Source: Paragorgia papillata
Taxonomy: Eukaryota > Cnidaria > Anthozoa > Scleralcyonacea > Coralliidae
Length of the DNA: 64,000 nt
NCBI GenBank assembly: GCA_035771165.1
Contig: JAWNZC010000468.1
Coordinates: forward strand, 899,501 to 963,500
Direction: 5' to 3'
Below, piece after piece: positions 10,665-21,115 of the stretch (position 1 is its first letter; the number at the start of each line of letters is the position of its first letter). The notes beneath the pieces were generated by a model. It was given only the letters and a program-made list of their open reading frames with translations. It did not search any database and was not told the DNA's origin. Made by a program: the position numbers and the translations under genes.

Positions 10665-13600
10665 TTATATATCTAAAGGAATTGTTGACACACCGTCCTC
10701 TAAAACTTTACGTTTTGAATAAAAATAACTAAAAGTGTTCTTTACTTGAACATATGTACACATCTCATTATTCAGCATGCGAAATCCCCTATTCACACCC
10801 TGACCACTACGCTTTGTTAAGATAACATCTAAATATTTCTCTTTGTTAATTACATTATTCTTCTTATTTACACCTTTACAACTAAATTTATCCTTTCTAC
10901 TTCCAAAACAATAATACGTTTTACTACACAAACTTACAATCCCATCTCCTTCCCACTCAACCTTAAATAATCCCGGCGTTCTCTTGTCATAACGTGCATG
11001 CTCTACTGTATCACTTCTCGGGAACCAGTTATGTTTATCTTCCATATATTCCGATTCCTTATCTGGTTTAATTAGGCTTTCAATATTGCCACTGCTTATT
11101 GCAATATAGGCACTATCTGTGTCCATTTCGCAGAACTCAAAATCGGATCTATCGAGATACTTATGTAGAAAATCATAATAAAATTGCAGCATACGAAGTT
11201 TTGCATACTGGTAAACAAAAAATCCTACTTGTGAAGGGAAGTCTAACTTAATCTTCTTCTTAGAACTTTGAACCTCGTATGTCTCCTCGTCGATAGCGTC
11301 GAGTTGTGTGAAGAAAGGTGAATTGATTAAGACTGGGACTTCGTCTTCGTCGAAAAACTTCACCTGCCGATGGCGTTCTTTGTTGGTGATGGTCTTACCA
11401 TAGGAAGAGTTTCCAACGAGCTTCATGGTGTCGGCGATGATGGCTTTGGAAGGGTCGACATCCCCAGCACGGCGGGCATCCGACACAGCGTCACCAAATG
11501 ATTCGAAACACGACTTGGGTGTGTACTCGATCACCTGGTAGATGTGAGTTACCTCCAAACCGTGTTCGAGGTACCACTTCAGAAGTGGTGTGGCCAAAAG
11601 GATCTTCTTTCCAACCATACTGCCGATTAAACTGCGTCGTGGCTGTTTCATGATTTTATTCTCTTCAGCGTAGGCCTTCATGTAATCACCAATGTCATCT
11701 CGAGAGATCTCTACGTTCTTGAAGATGGGGCACATCTCCTGAAACCTCTCTTTCAAGTGGTCTGGATCATGGATGTCGCATTCCACACACCCAAACAATT
11801 TCTCGTTCCCGACGGCAGCTAGGATGGTCTCTTTGGTCATGGTCTTCAGGCGATCCAAGGCTCGTCGAAGTCTGGTGGTAATGAATCTTTGGAGATCCTT
11901 GTTGGTTTGTTTCATCTGTCGCCACTCACACTCCCAACACTCGACAAGGTTGTAGCCCTGTCCAACAATATACTCGTTTCTTCGCGTCTCTTCCAATAGT
12001 TCAGCTATGGGTTTCTCTCGGCGAGTGTTCATTTCTTTGCCATGATTCAAATAACAATCATGGCCATGCCACCAACATCCTACGCAATAAGAATTAATGA
12101 TAGATTAACGACCTAATTACGCGCATGTGAATAATATATTAATATAACTAATTACCTTGAAATTGAAACACCGTGTGAGTTTCCGAGCAAAAACCATCTA
12201 CAGGAAGACGACGTGGACCAATTCTCTTTTCGGTATTGTTGTATTCATGTCGGATGTGGACCCCACGTTGGTAGGCTTGCCACTCCAACCATTCGATGGC
12301 CATTTTACCACTACCTTGATTTTTGAAACCATCGTCAACCAACCGTCTCGAATAATTACCCGTCGGCATTGGCTGCATAATGGCCCAGAGGTATAATGCG
12401 TTGGCGTCGAATCCGACCACTTTCTGACAAGGCTTAGGCTCTTGACCTTTCTCTAACATCTCGACTTCTCATATGTTTGTCTTGTCTTTCTCGTGGTATC
12501 TGTTGAAAATAATACTCGGCCCACTGACGATGTTATCTTTCATCGTATAATATAAGTCTTTGTCCTTTTCTCCGAATAACGTAAAATAAGTGTCTGGAAC
12601 ATTAGAAAATAAATACTTCATTGTTAAACCAGGAACACTAACACCGTCTTTGAAAATATCAATGTTTCGTTGTTTCCAAAATAAACTCATCTTTTCGATG
12701 GCTTCGAGGAAAGGAACGACATCGAGGTTGTTATACCACACAAGGAATTCGCGAAACGTTGTCATGCCTTGTTCGTTCCAAACACGATGACAATAATCGT
12801 ACTGTTCGTCTGTGATTCCAGTACCTGTGAGTGACGAATAAAATGCATTGTGTGGCGGTAAACTGGGAAAGTTCAGTTTGTCGATGGAGTCGAGCCACTT
12901 GTAGGGGAAGTAACCTTTGGTCTGCGAACACTCGTATGCTTTAAGGTATTCGTCGTAGCTGAATCCAGGAGCCATGTAATTGGTAATATCCAAAAATTTT
13001 AAGTTCTCTGTTTTCAGGCACATGTGGTTGTTACCCCTCTTAATAACAAACCGAACCACTTCGTTCTTGACGAGATAAGGAAAGAGAAATTTCTTTGTAG
13101 CGTTAATATCATAGTTCCCCGAGTTGAAACCAAGTACAGGAAGTTCGTGAAGGTAGTCTTCCAACTTAACTTTTAACTTTTCCAATGGATGAACTTTCTC
13201 TACTGCGTCCGATTCGTTGTCATTGGAATCACTTTCATCGAATAAACGTTCGTCGAACTGATCAAACACTGTTTCAAAGTTCTCTAACAACAAACTGTAA
13301 CTTGCTTCGCTTATCTCCACCAAATAATCGACAAATTGCTTGATCATTTCTGACGTGTCTCCAAACGAAACGAAGCACTTTGGTTGGTCGTAGCCAGGCA
13401 CGTTGGAACACACAGAGGCACTCAATGGAACATGTTGCGACTCCCAGGTTAGCTTCTCCGTGTTTCTTGGACGATTCTCATGATTTTGGAAGTAGTATTC
13501 AAAATCAAACGTGGCGCGGTAAGGGAAGTACTGTAGTTCCTCAGGAATTGTAATACCTTCGTCGACCAATTGTTGGAAAATCGTCTGCGGAACTTTGTAG

Positions 13601-15331
13601 GCACCACCAGGAAACTTATGTTGAACAGCGGCTTCGCAAGTTTTCTCATGCTTGTTTAATGCTTTAGCAGATTTCCACAGTTTCTCGCACTTCGAGCAAC
13701 AATAGGATTTGGAATACATCGCCAAGTTTTTTATGTAACTGAAATGACGACCGTGAAGGTTGAGGTACATAGTATTGGTGTAGGAACGGTGGGATCGCTG
13801 TACGAGTTGGGCCACAACTTTAGATTCGTCGTCGTCTCCGTCACAGATCTCGGTCAGTTCGTACACAAAAATGTTTAGTTCAAATAATTTCTCCAAGTCG
13901 GGAAGTTCGTCGAGAGTGACACCGTCAAACTCATCACTACTGGTATCAACATAGCGTTCGCGAAAGTGTTGAGTATCTCTCTCTAGGTTGCTAGAGTGAC
14001 ATCCCCGATGGACAGCCAAACAACGGAAGAAACATAACTTGTCTTTGTACGGTTCGCTGCACGAACCTGTTCTAAATCATGGAGATTTCGGATTTGGAAC
14101 GTTGACTCGAAGACCCTGTTGTTGTTGGCTGAAGAATGGTGGTATTGAAGCTGTTCCGTTTCATTGTTCCGCAAAACAATACAAAACCATAGATTAAGCT
14201 TAAACGCCGTCGTTTGATCCTCGAATATATCTCGCACGTGACGTACTAGTTCGGTAGTATCAGTAGAATTCAGCCGATAATTGTAACAATCCTGAACTTT
14301 GTTTTTCCGACTCTGCCGACTTCGAATAGCTTGCCAATGGTCGTGGTACATAGGTGAAGGAACAACACTAGGTGGAAGGATAGGGTCTTGGGGAAAGGTT
14401 GACGTTGATGCTCCTTCGTTGACACTAGGCCCGATAGTTCTCGCTTGTTCAATGGTAGGTGGAAGGCTTGACGCCGATGCTCCTTCGTTCACAGCAGGTT
14501 CGGTGGTTCGTGCCAATTTCGCTCGTTGTGTTGTAGAGCCCGGCGTCTTACGCTTACCACCACCGACCTGATGGACGTCGCGTTGATGAGCTTGTAGCGG
14601 GAAAATGTTTCGAAAGGTCTCACCAAATAGGTTACAACTGTATTCCCGTTCAGCGCCTCTCCTCTCGTGCATTTTTAAATGTGCCTTTAAATTATCCTTC
14701 CGACCAAACTTTTTGTGACACCTCGAACACTCGTACAGTTTCTCCTGCCCATGGATTTTCTCGTGTCGTTTCAGCATATCACCCGATGCAAAACACTTCC
14801 CACAATCACGGCATGTAAACGACCTTTCCCCCGTATGTAATCGCCTAACGTGTCGCTTCAAGTCGCCTGAACGTTGGAACATCCGACCACATTCTTCACA
14901 ACAGAACTTTTTCGGCAACGGCTCTGAACCAAACTGGCTACGCGAAGCGCTGCCGATGTCATCGAGGTTATCGTCCATAACGAACTCGCCGATCCTGGTC
15001 AGACCACTCCGCAACCATATCATCGACACCGCCGAGGTTATTGGTGGGTTCATTCTCGATAACATCCATAACAAACTCGTCGTTTTGCCAATCCGTGAGA
15101 AAATTACTCCGATCCTGCTCAGGCCACTCAAAAACCATATCATCAATCACTGACAAGAAATAAAGGTGAGCTCTCTCCTCTGCTTCTAAATCGGCAACAA
15201 ACTGATTCCTCCTATATAGAAAACGAATAATATATTAGACAGAATAAAACACCGAATATCTCATTAAAAAGAAACAAAAACTCGTAAACGAAGAAGTACA
15301 CTCACCAAACGTTTTCCTGACTGGATGCCAT
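10665..15331 (-). CDS. Polinton DNA polymerase B with N-terminal C2H2 fingers, frameshifted
   Basis: This is the replicative polymerase of Polinton 1. Best model: ATG at 15331-15329, a 26-nt exon, an intron 15305-15212 (GTGAGT..TATATAG), a long exon 15211-12156, an intron 12155-12080 (GTAATT..TGCGTAG) placed between FQFQ and GCWWHG, and a last exon 12079-10665, about 1,500 codons. C2H2 fingers lie at about 14690-14930 (CCEECGRMF, CRDCGKCF, CSRCHKKF). Exonuclease motifs: TFDFEYYF, GFNSGNYDIN, YNNLDVVPF. Polymerase motifs: VVGFDANALYL (A), KLVGNSSYGKT (B), EMDTDSAYI (C) and SKTYY. All catalytic Asp are present. Three frameshifts (about 14985, 14070 and 12465) disable it. A roughly 100-nt internal duplication lies near 15000-15100. 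The two introns keep phase across their junctions. Confidence 0.88.
12080..12155 (-). other. 76-bp spliceosomal intron in the polymerase gene
   Basis: On the minus strand it begins GTAATTAG and ends TTGCGTAG. It splits a Gly codon, and splicing joins FQFQ to GCWWHG, a segment that family B Polinton polymerases usually carry uninterrupted. Confidence 0.75.
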
Positions 15332-15454
15332 TTAAAACACTTACAAAAGAACAATCGAATACGAACACAAAAACCTTGAGTGAAACACTGTATGCAAAGT
15401 AAATAACTGTACAACAACACTGGGTTTATATCACCCACTTCATAGGTGCTAATT

Positions 15455-15660
15455 ACTTTCGTGCGTCACACCGTGCGTCACACCGTGCGTCACACCGTGC
15501 GTCACACCGTGCGTCACACCGTGCGTCACACTGAACACTAATTACTTCCGTAGCCACATGGGACTGAATACTAATGAGAACGCCACCTTGAATATTAATG
15601 AGAACGCCGCCCTGAACATTAATGAGAACGCCGCCTGAATATTAATGAGTGCCGCCTAGC
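15455..15660. repeat. right subterminal repeats of Polinton 1
   Basis: A 12-bp array CACACCGTGCGT (about six units, 15459-15532) is followed by four diverged copies of GAATATTAATGAGAACGCCGCC to about 15655. The latter word occurs inverted near the left end. Confidence 0.9.
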
Positions 15661-15703
15661 GCCGCCTTAAAAAGGGGGCTCGATCGGCCCCTATAATACT
15701 ACT

Positions 15704-15972
15704 TCGATATTATTGCTCAGGAACCTTTACAGCAAAATATTTTCATTGGAGATTTCAATGTAAATTGGATGGATGATACTCAGAGACAACCACTTTACAA
15801 TGTCATGGTTAGGGACAATGGCTACAGACAATTAGTATCAAGTTTTACAACTGACAATCAAACCCTTATTGATCACATATTTACAAATGACTGATATGGA
15901 TATATATTCAGGTGTTTTAGAAACATATTTCAGTGATCACAAAGCAATCTGGACTTCATGCAACATAAAATA
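15704..15972 (+). pseudogene. Helentron endonuclease, C-terminal half
   Basis: The second half of the endonuclease interrupted by the Polinton. After TCGATA the frame gives IIAQEPLQQNIFIGDFNVNW, then LVSSFTTDNQTLIDHIFTND and, after a one-step frame change near 15892, VLETYFSDHKAIWTSC. GDFN, DHIF and SDHK are the motif series of AP/EEP-type endonucleases, which are fused after the helicase in Helentrons. This places the element with Helentrons rather than canonical Helitrons. Sequence from about 15975 to 16340 is AT-rich with no gene. Confidence 0.85.
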
Positions 15973-16343
15973 GGTTTTTAATTAAAAGTTTTGAAATGAT
16001 TCATAAGGTGAAATTACACCTTTAAGAATGCAAACTGGGAAAATAGTTTCCCACCAACTACGTTATTTTTATGGTTGAAAAAGATGATGTATCTTAGTAT
16101 CTACATATACAGTAGTTGCAGTAAATAAAAAAAATAAAATATATGTATTGACATATAGAATACATCTGTAGTAATTATCAGTGATAAAGTATTTTAGGCC
16201 TATTAAGGCCTATTACATCTCATAACCGCGGGTTCAATTTTCCTCTCCCGGTGCATGTGATATGGATTTACTTACTATAGTAGTGAGTAGCGAGTTATGT
16301 GTTTTGAAATTCTCGCAACTAAGTAGTTATTAAATTATATGCA

Positions 16344-16973
16344 TCAAAAGGAAAATTGGGTCATGTTAGTAGTCTTCAACGCAGACGCATGTAGGCATTG
16401 CGTGCCTATTTTTAGTGTTATGTTAAACCGTTCGATGACCCCTGCTTTCTTGTCTGAGTACGTACTGAAGTGCTCAACACCACGTTTCTTCAGGAGGTCC
16501 TTCACACCGACATTGTAAAACTCCTTTCCGTCGTCAAACTGTGATAGGTTGGGGTAGTCGCCAAACCGATCTTTGAACTGTTCCAACAACTCAGTTACGG
16601 CCCTAGTCATGTTACTCGTGTCCTTCCTGTGAACGGGGATAGCGAAGGCGTATCTACTCACAATTTCGACAGCCGTCAGAATCCAGTAATACCCTTTGTT
16701 CTGGTTCTTGTACTTCCCCATATCAACCAAGTCCATCTGTATCTGTTCACCGAGGTGGCTGACGAACGTGTGTCTGAACTTATGTTTTCTCACAACCGGT
16801 TTGTACCTCGTGTACGTGTCCCGTGTCTTTGGCCAATCCCTCACCGCCATCCTACTCGTATCAAGACCCTCTTCCAGTGCTTTTTGGTACAACCGTTCTG
16901 CTGACTGATATCCTGTTTTCGGATTGTAGTAGATCTCTCTCAGTTCTTGTTCCAGCTCCACATGATCATCCAT
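16344..16973 (-). CDS. Polinton-type retroviral-like integrase, C-terminally truncated
   Basis: The frame starts at ATG 16973-16971 and carries an integrase core: IQMDLVDMGKY (first Asp), LSQFDDGKEFYN (second Asp) and KKAGVIERFN (Glu), spaced as in the rve family. The region before the core (YYNPKTGYQSAERLYQKA) is typical of Polinton integrases, with no retroviral HHCC finger visible. Homology appears to stop just after ERFN (about 16420); the last 25 residues look like read-through into unrelated sequence. The chromodomain or C-terminal domain is lost, so it is probably inactive even though the DDE triad is intact. Confidence 0.82.
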   Translation of the reverse strand: MDDHVELEQELREIYYNPKTGYQSAERLYQKALEEGLDTSRMAVRDWPKTRDTYTRYKPVVRKHKFRHTFVSHLGEQIQMDLVDMGKYKNQNKGYYWILTAVEIVSRYAFAIPVHRKDTSNMTRAVTELLEQFKDRFGDYPNLSQFDDGKEFYNVGVKDLLKKRGVEHFSTYSDKKAGVIERFNITLKIGTQCLHASALKTTNMTQFSF

Positions 16974-16993
16974 ATAACCTAACCTTTGTTATA

Positions 16994-17077
16994 ATGGAGG
17001 AGTTCAAGAGAAAGTACCCGGGGGCCAGAATGAAGTACATTTACGAGGACCACTACGACAAATCCGTGCTGTTTTGA
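16994..17077 (+). CDS. short frame, remnant Polinton ORF
   Basis: A small plus-strand frame opening with ATGGAGGAGTTCAAGAGAAA and rich in charged and Tyr residues (KRKYPGARMKYIYEDHYDKS) starts 20 bp from the integrase start, in divergent orientation. I do not recognise it. It may be the N-terminus of a Polinton gene interrupted by the Copia fragment at 17.16-17.53 kb. Confidence 0.3.
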   Translation: MEEFKRKYPGARMKYIYEDHYDKSVLF

Positions 17078-17159
17078 ATGAAGATAATGAATGAAGGTAA
17101 TGATACACAATAATATACCTAACATGAAGTTTAGAGTGTACTTCCGAACATAATTCTAT

Positions 17160-17530
17160 TTTAACACTCCTCCTCACTCGTATAACTACATGTTCAACTG
17201 CTTATTGAAGTGATTCCAAGCATCTTTCTAAACTTAGTAAAATGAGCTTGGCTTAATCCCTTAGTAAAAATGTCAGCGGCCACTTCGTCAGATCTACAGT
17301 ATCCCCGTTTTACGATGGCTTTAGCGACTTGTTCTCGAACAAAATGGTACTTTATGTCAATGTGTTTTGCCCGTCCATGGAATTGTGCACTTTTAGCCAT
17401 GCAGATCGTTGCTTGGTTATCATCCAGTATCAATGTTGCGCCAGTTGGTTTGCGCTTCAGATCGGATGAAAAGCCGAACGAGTTGGGGGTGTTGTTGGTC
17501 CTGACAGCCGCGTTTAGGTATCTCATCAGT
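17160..17530 (-). mobile_element. Ty1/Copia RNase H C-terminal fragment
   Basis: The minus-strand frame to 17194 encodes LILDDNQATICMAKSAQFHGRAKHIDIKYHFV in overlapping pieces, then YCRSDEVAADIFTKGLSQ. DNQ..I..A and KHIDIKYHF..R are the classic end of Copia RNase H, and ADIFTKGL is its C-terminus. Only about 110 residues remain. It separates plus-strand Polinton frames, so it inserted into Polinton 2. Confidence 0.88.
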
Positions 17531-17559
17531 AAATACGTTCTATGATACAGATGAGCCTG

Positions 17560-17727
17560 TTCTACAGTTACAGCAGGCCGAACACGGTGACCAAGGAACA
17601 ACTCAACGACGAACTAAAAGCTTACACGAAGGCCCACAGGGCCTATGGCAACAGGGTTATCTTCGACCTGAACGTAACCAGAGCCAGTGGGAACGCGTTG
17701 TACAACGTGTTGCCTTCCCCTCATTGA
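17560..17727 (+). CDS. remnant Polinton 2 ORF, unrecognised
   Basis: This frame (SYSRPNTVTKEQLNDELKAY, then VIFDLNVTRASGNALYNV) reads as genuine protein with balanced composition and GC-rich third positions like its neighbours, unlike the AT-rich flanks. I do not recognise a domain. Its left end coincides with the Copia fragment, so the N-terminus is missing. Confidence 0.4.
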   Translation, partial: FYSYSRPNTVTKEQLNDELKAYTKAHRAYGNRVIFDLNVTRASGNALYNVLPSPH

Positions 17728-17881
17728 TTATATGTTTGATTATATATTGATTATATGTTACAGAAATGTTTTGGAGACACACTGGTGTCAACACAAAGCT
17801 GGGCACTACTGACGACCACCACTCCCTTTACTCTGTCTGAGGCGTCATCGAAGACGGCCTTTCACTCTAACGTACTCACTC

Positions 17882-18193
17882 ATGTTTTCTGATGTCTCTG
17901 TTTTCGTTGTAGTAAAGAGGAACAGTGTAAAGCAGGCGTCAGCCATCTGGGAAACCATCGTTTCCAATGATTTCGACAAAACCCTTGGATACAAGGCTGG
18001 GGTGAATAGCAAGCTGATCTTCGGTGGGGCGTTCCCCGATAAGTCTAACGAGTGTACCATCCCAGCGAACTTCATCGGAAAGCAGAACCTGATGTCCATC
18101 CACTGGCTCACCAGGCTTATTGTGTCACACGCCAGGATAAATGGTGACACGCTGAGAGACTCGTACTTCATCAGTAACATCGAGCAAAGGTAG
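17882..18193 (+). CDS. Polinton 2 ORF, unrecognised
   Basis: About 100 codons including FDKTLGYKAGVNSKLIFGG and LMSIHWLTRLIVSHARIN. An overlapping minus-strand frame is equally long but has a less natural composition, and the plus direction agrees with neighbouring frames. The fold is unknown; it could be part of a structural or accessory viral-type protein. Confidence 0.4.
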   Translation: MFSDVSVFVVVKRNSVKQASAIWETIVSNDFDKTLGYKAGVNSKLIFGGAFPDKSNECTIPANFIGKQNLMSIHWLTRLIVSHARINGDTLRDSYFISNIEQR

Positions 18194-18466
18194 GTCTCCA
18201 TTTTGTACGCCCATCTTTCGTGATCGGTGTAGAACCGTTCAAGGTATCGATTGTCATCAACCGATTCTTCGATAAGGTGGTAACCATGTCTTCTGGCGAA
18301 CGGTCTTACAAACGTTGTCTACCCCACACCGGATGTTTCCATCATGGGCGATCAGTCGAGTCCACCAAGTAGTTGTTCTGTGGGTTGGTTTAGTGGTTGA
18401 CCCAAGCCAACCCCCAACCTGGGACAAGGTCCAACTAAGGGGGAAGTCGGGACCAGATGTTATAGA

Positions 18467-19105
18467 ATGAGTAACTGTGAGATTTGTGGGAAAAACTTCA
18501 CCTCTAGGGGGAAATCTCAACCAACACGTCAGACAGGTCCACAGCAAGGAGAAAAACTACAGGTGTGAGGAATGTGGGAGGACGTTCTCGAGGGTGAACG
18601 ATATGAGGAAACACTGCTGGAAAGCACGCGGCGGCGGCGTAACCCAGGACACGTATACGAGGACCATAACGAGAGTTGATAATGAGGAGAAGGTTGAGAC
18701 TAGATCTGAGACGAGATCCGAGACCAGGTCCAGCCCGTTACCGTACCCGAGCCGCGGATCTAGGGGGAGAGAGCTGTCGAGAATGCCTTATGTATTAATG
18801 GCGTTGGGTACATCACGGAGAAGACGTTCAACGGGTTAGTGGGGTTGGGTGGTGGTCTCCTGAGGTATAACTTCGCGATACCTGTGGGCGATGGTTTCCT
18901 CCTGATTGAGTATGACGGTGAACAACACTTTAATGCTGTCGGATGGGGGGTCGCGACCGCGGAAGAGGCTGAAGAACGCTTCAAGAATGATTACGCCAGG
19001 TCACGCGGCTATCCCCTACTCAGGATCCCATTCTACATGAGTTGTGTGGTTTATCCCATGGTCGAGCGGTTCCTGAGGGACAATGGTCAGACAATTGACG
19101 ATTAA
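18467..19105 (+). CDS. zinc-finger plus PD-(D/E)XK-type nuclease, frameshifted
   Basis: The start is ATG 18467. Two C2H2 fingers (CEICGKNF with HVRQVH; CEECGRTFSRVNDMRKH) are followed by a basic/Ser-rich linker and a nuclease-like domain at 18815-19105: GLLRYNFAIPVGDGFLLIEY, then DGEQHF, then DYARSRGYPLLRIP. The IEYDGEQHF...LLRIP pattern is that of Vsr-like/restriction-type nucleases seen in large DNA viruses. Frameshifts near 18510 and 18800 split the protein into three frames. The putative catalytic Asp, Glu and Gln residues are retained. It may resolve or process element DNA; that role is inference. Confidence 0.6.
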
Positions 19106-19130
19106 TTCTTTGAACATTTGTTAGTTTATA

Positions 19131-19545
19131 AATGGCCAGTCTAGTTGTTGGTGGACTGTTCAACGCCGTGGCATTCGCGGTGCTGGATTTCTATTTTCAA
19201 AGTTAAATCACACTGGTTACGAGACTGAAATTAAGAGACACAATCGCGCCCTGGAACAGCTGGCCAAGGCGAAGGGAAAATGGTATGAAAACGAGGTAGC
19301 CAAAAAGGATAGGATACAAAAGCTGAGACAACAGCTGTCCGACGCCAACGCGGACATCAACACAACGGACCATGCTCTGGATCTGCTGAAATCAAGTCTA
19401 AGACAGACTAAGCTCTCTCAGCTGACATACGAAGGACAATCGTTCAACGGAGAGCCTGAGTTGTCTGACTATTACAACCCTGTTTATTGGGTCTGTTGGT
19501 CTGGTTGGTGGGTATCTGGTGATCAAGCTGGTTTTCTAGGGTCTA
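19131..19545 (+). CDS. coiled-coil protein with N-terminal hydrophobic segment, frameshifted
   Basis: It starts MASLVVGGLFNAVAFAVLDF, a hydrophobic possible membrane segment. After a frameshift near 19195 it continues KLNHTGYETEIKRHNRALEQ and a Lys/Gln/Leu-rich stretch (RIQKLRQQLSDANADINTTD) with heptad character, then LSDYYNP. Small membrane/coiled-coil proteins like this accompany capsid genes in Polintons and related viruses (from memory), so a virion-associated role is possible but unproven. Confidence 0.5.
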
Positions 19546-19566
19546 GAGGATTTTGATGACCTAGTT

Positions 19567-20141
19567 ATGTCTGTCTCCTGGTCGAACCTGCCAAAAGGGT
19601 TGGAGAACCTACCCCCGTCGAGCATTGAATGGGTTTGTAAACAGATGGGGCTTAAGTTAGTAGACGACAACAACAACACTGATATCATCACCCGCCCAAA
19701 CATAGTACAAAACTGTGGTGTGAAAACGGCTCCAGATTCCGTGTTGAGGTGAACACTGGGGTGTTCTCCTGTCCAGGATGTGGCCGTTGGATGAGGGGGA
19801 TACTCAACGGAGTCGTTAAGGACAGGTTCATCGACTTAATTATGGCTAGGTTCATCGACTTAATTATGGCTGACTTCTCCAGGGTCCTCCATGTGATGAT
19901 GAGAAAGGATCTGATAAAAGGTCGGAACTTCTCCAGGTATGATTACTACGCCATCAGATTGTGCTCAAGAAGGGGGATTAAACTGTTGTCCAACGACCTG
20001 CGAGATCTTAGGCAGGGAAAGACGAAGGACACATTTGATAACAATCTGTTTGGTGTTGTGTACAAGGAGCTTGGTTGGGGGCGGAGCTCGGGCAAATTCT
20101 ACACCGAGTGGCTGGGGTCCCACAGGGTGTACAACACCTAA
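19567..20141 (+). CDS. Polinton 2 ORF, unrecognised, with CPGC motif
   Basis: A first frame to 19752 (WSNLPKGLENLPPSSIEWVC) is continued in a second to 20141 with FSCPGCGRWMRG, a possible half zinc-binding site, and MMRKDLIKGRNFSRYDYYAI. A 21-nt direct duplication (TTCATCGACTTAATTATGGCT-like, about 19829-19870) repeats RFIDLIMA. One frameshift near 19740 separates the halves. I recognise no family. Confidence 0.45.
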
Positions 20142-20639
20142 CAAAAATATGACCACCCCTGTTATAGCTATGAGCTCCAGCCCGAGCCCCGCCTTGATCC
20201 ATCACGACAACGACTTGGACCCTTAGATGTTTGCCTATTCCGATGATGGCGTAGACCCCCGTCTCTACGAGAGGTTGATTGGTTACGATATAAACCGGTT
20301 GGGTTCCAGTGGGCTGTTTGTAGTCAGATTGATGTAGTGGCCGTCGACTGAGTTTACTGTCCAGCTAGACCCCTCGCTTATCCACCGAACCACCCTGCCT
20401 ATGACCTCCTCGTTCGCGATGTCACGGTCTCGGTCAATCTCAGTGTCGTTGATTACAGGCTTGTGGCTATTGAAGGCCGTTTTGTAGGTTGTCCCACTGA
20501 CACCCCCTTTTCAAGTGTTACAACCAGCGCTTCAGTGAACTTCAACCCCCTCATTTCGGCCAGCTTCCGACGTAGGAGCGCGGACACGCTGTTCCCGAGG
20601 GCATTTACCTGTTCCAGCGACGGCACACCTGAACGACTT

Positions 20640-21115
20640 GGTTCTACCCCTCAGAGCTCTCGTACATAGACCTCGCCGAGGAGTTGAAAAACAGTCGCAA
20701 GGGGTTGATTAATGCCAAGAACAAGGACGGCAAGCGACCGGGCTCACAAATTCCCCGTCCTAAAAGATCCACAAAGGGTGTCCAAATACCGAGATCACGT
20801 CAACGACGTGGACTACAGTGGAGTAAGCTTCCCAGTGACCCAGAGACAGTACAACCGGGTGGAGAAACAAAACGAGATCCGTATCAACGTCTTCAGTTAC
20901 GGGGACTAACTGACATTCCCGGTGTACATCTCAAAGGAGAATTTCACCGACTCCATGAACCTCCTCATTATAACTAACGAGGACAACAGACGACACTACG
21001 TCCTCGTCAAGGACTTCAACAGGTTCATGTACAGCAAGGCAAGGCAAGGCAAGGCAAGCCAAGACAAAGGTCTGTTTACTTGTACTCCAGAAAAGAACAT
21101 TTTTCTACAGAGCAA
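20640..21115 (+). pseudogene. Polinton-type polymerase N-terminal module, fragment
   Basis: Three frames together give LAEELKNSRKGLINAKNKDG, YRDHVNDVDYSGVSFPVTQ, YNRVEKQNEIRINVFSYGD, VYISKENFTDSMNLLIITNE and HYVLVKDFNRFMYSKAR. From memory this order precedes DNA polymerase B in many invertebrate Polinton-like proteins. The polymerase itself is missing: sequence after 21.1 kb is AT-rich and unrelated. An AAGGC pentanucleotide expansion (about 21035-21055) marks the end. Sequence 20229-20640 has only broken frames. Confidence 0.6.

Larger units (their letters stand above)
7716..15703. mobile_element. 7,988-bp Polinton/Maverick (PolB-only), inserted in Helentron endonuclease
   Basis: Ends AGTAGATG...CC and (reverse-complemented) AGTAGTATTATAGGGG are related imperfect inverted repeats, and both subterminal regions contain CTCATTAATATTCAGG in inverted orientation. 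A TCGATA duplication flanks the element, and excising it rejoins the two halves of the Helentron endonuclease frame. The only gene found is a protein-primed-type DNA polymerase B on the minus strand. Integrase, packaging ATPase, protease and capsid genes, normal in 15-20 kb Polintons, are absent. The left 2.3 kb is non-coding repeats. It probably relied on integrase supplied in trans, which is inference. Confidence 0.85.

Noticed and set aside
10171..10722. 183-codon plus-strand ORF left of the polymerase gene
   Set aside because: It spans the tRNA-like fragment and a poly-Asp microsatellite (GATGAT), overlaps the polymerase 3' end and has no recognisable domain.
16200..16260. GGGTTCAATTTTCC as a tRNA B-box
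   Set aside because: No A-box or acceptor-stem pairing can be drawn around it.
17845..18201. Minus-strand ORF opposite 17882-18193
   Set aside because: Neighbouring Polinton 2 frames run on the plus strand and the plus translation has a more natural composition.
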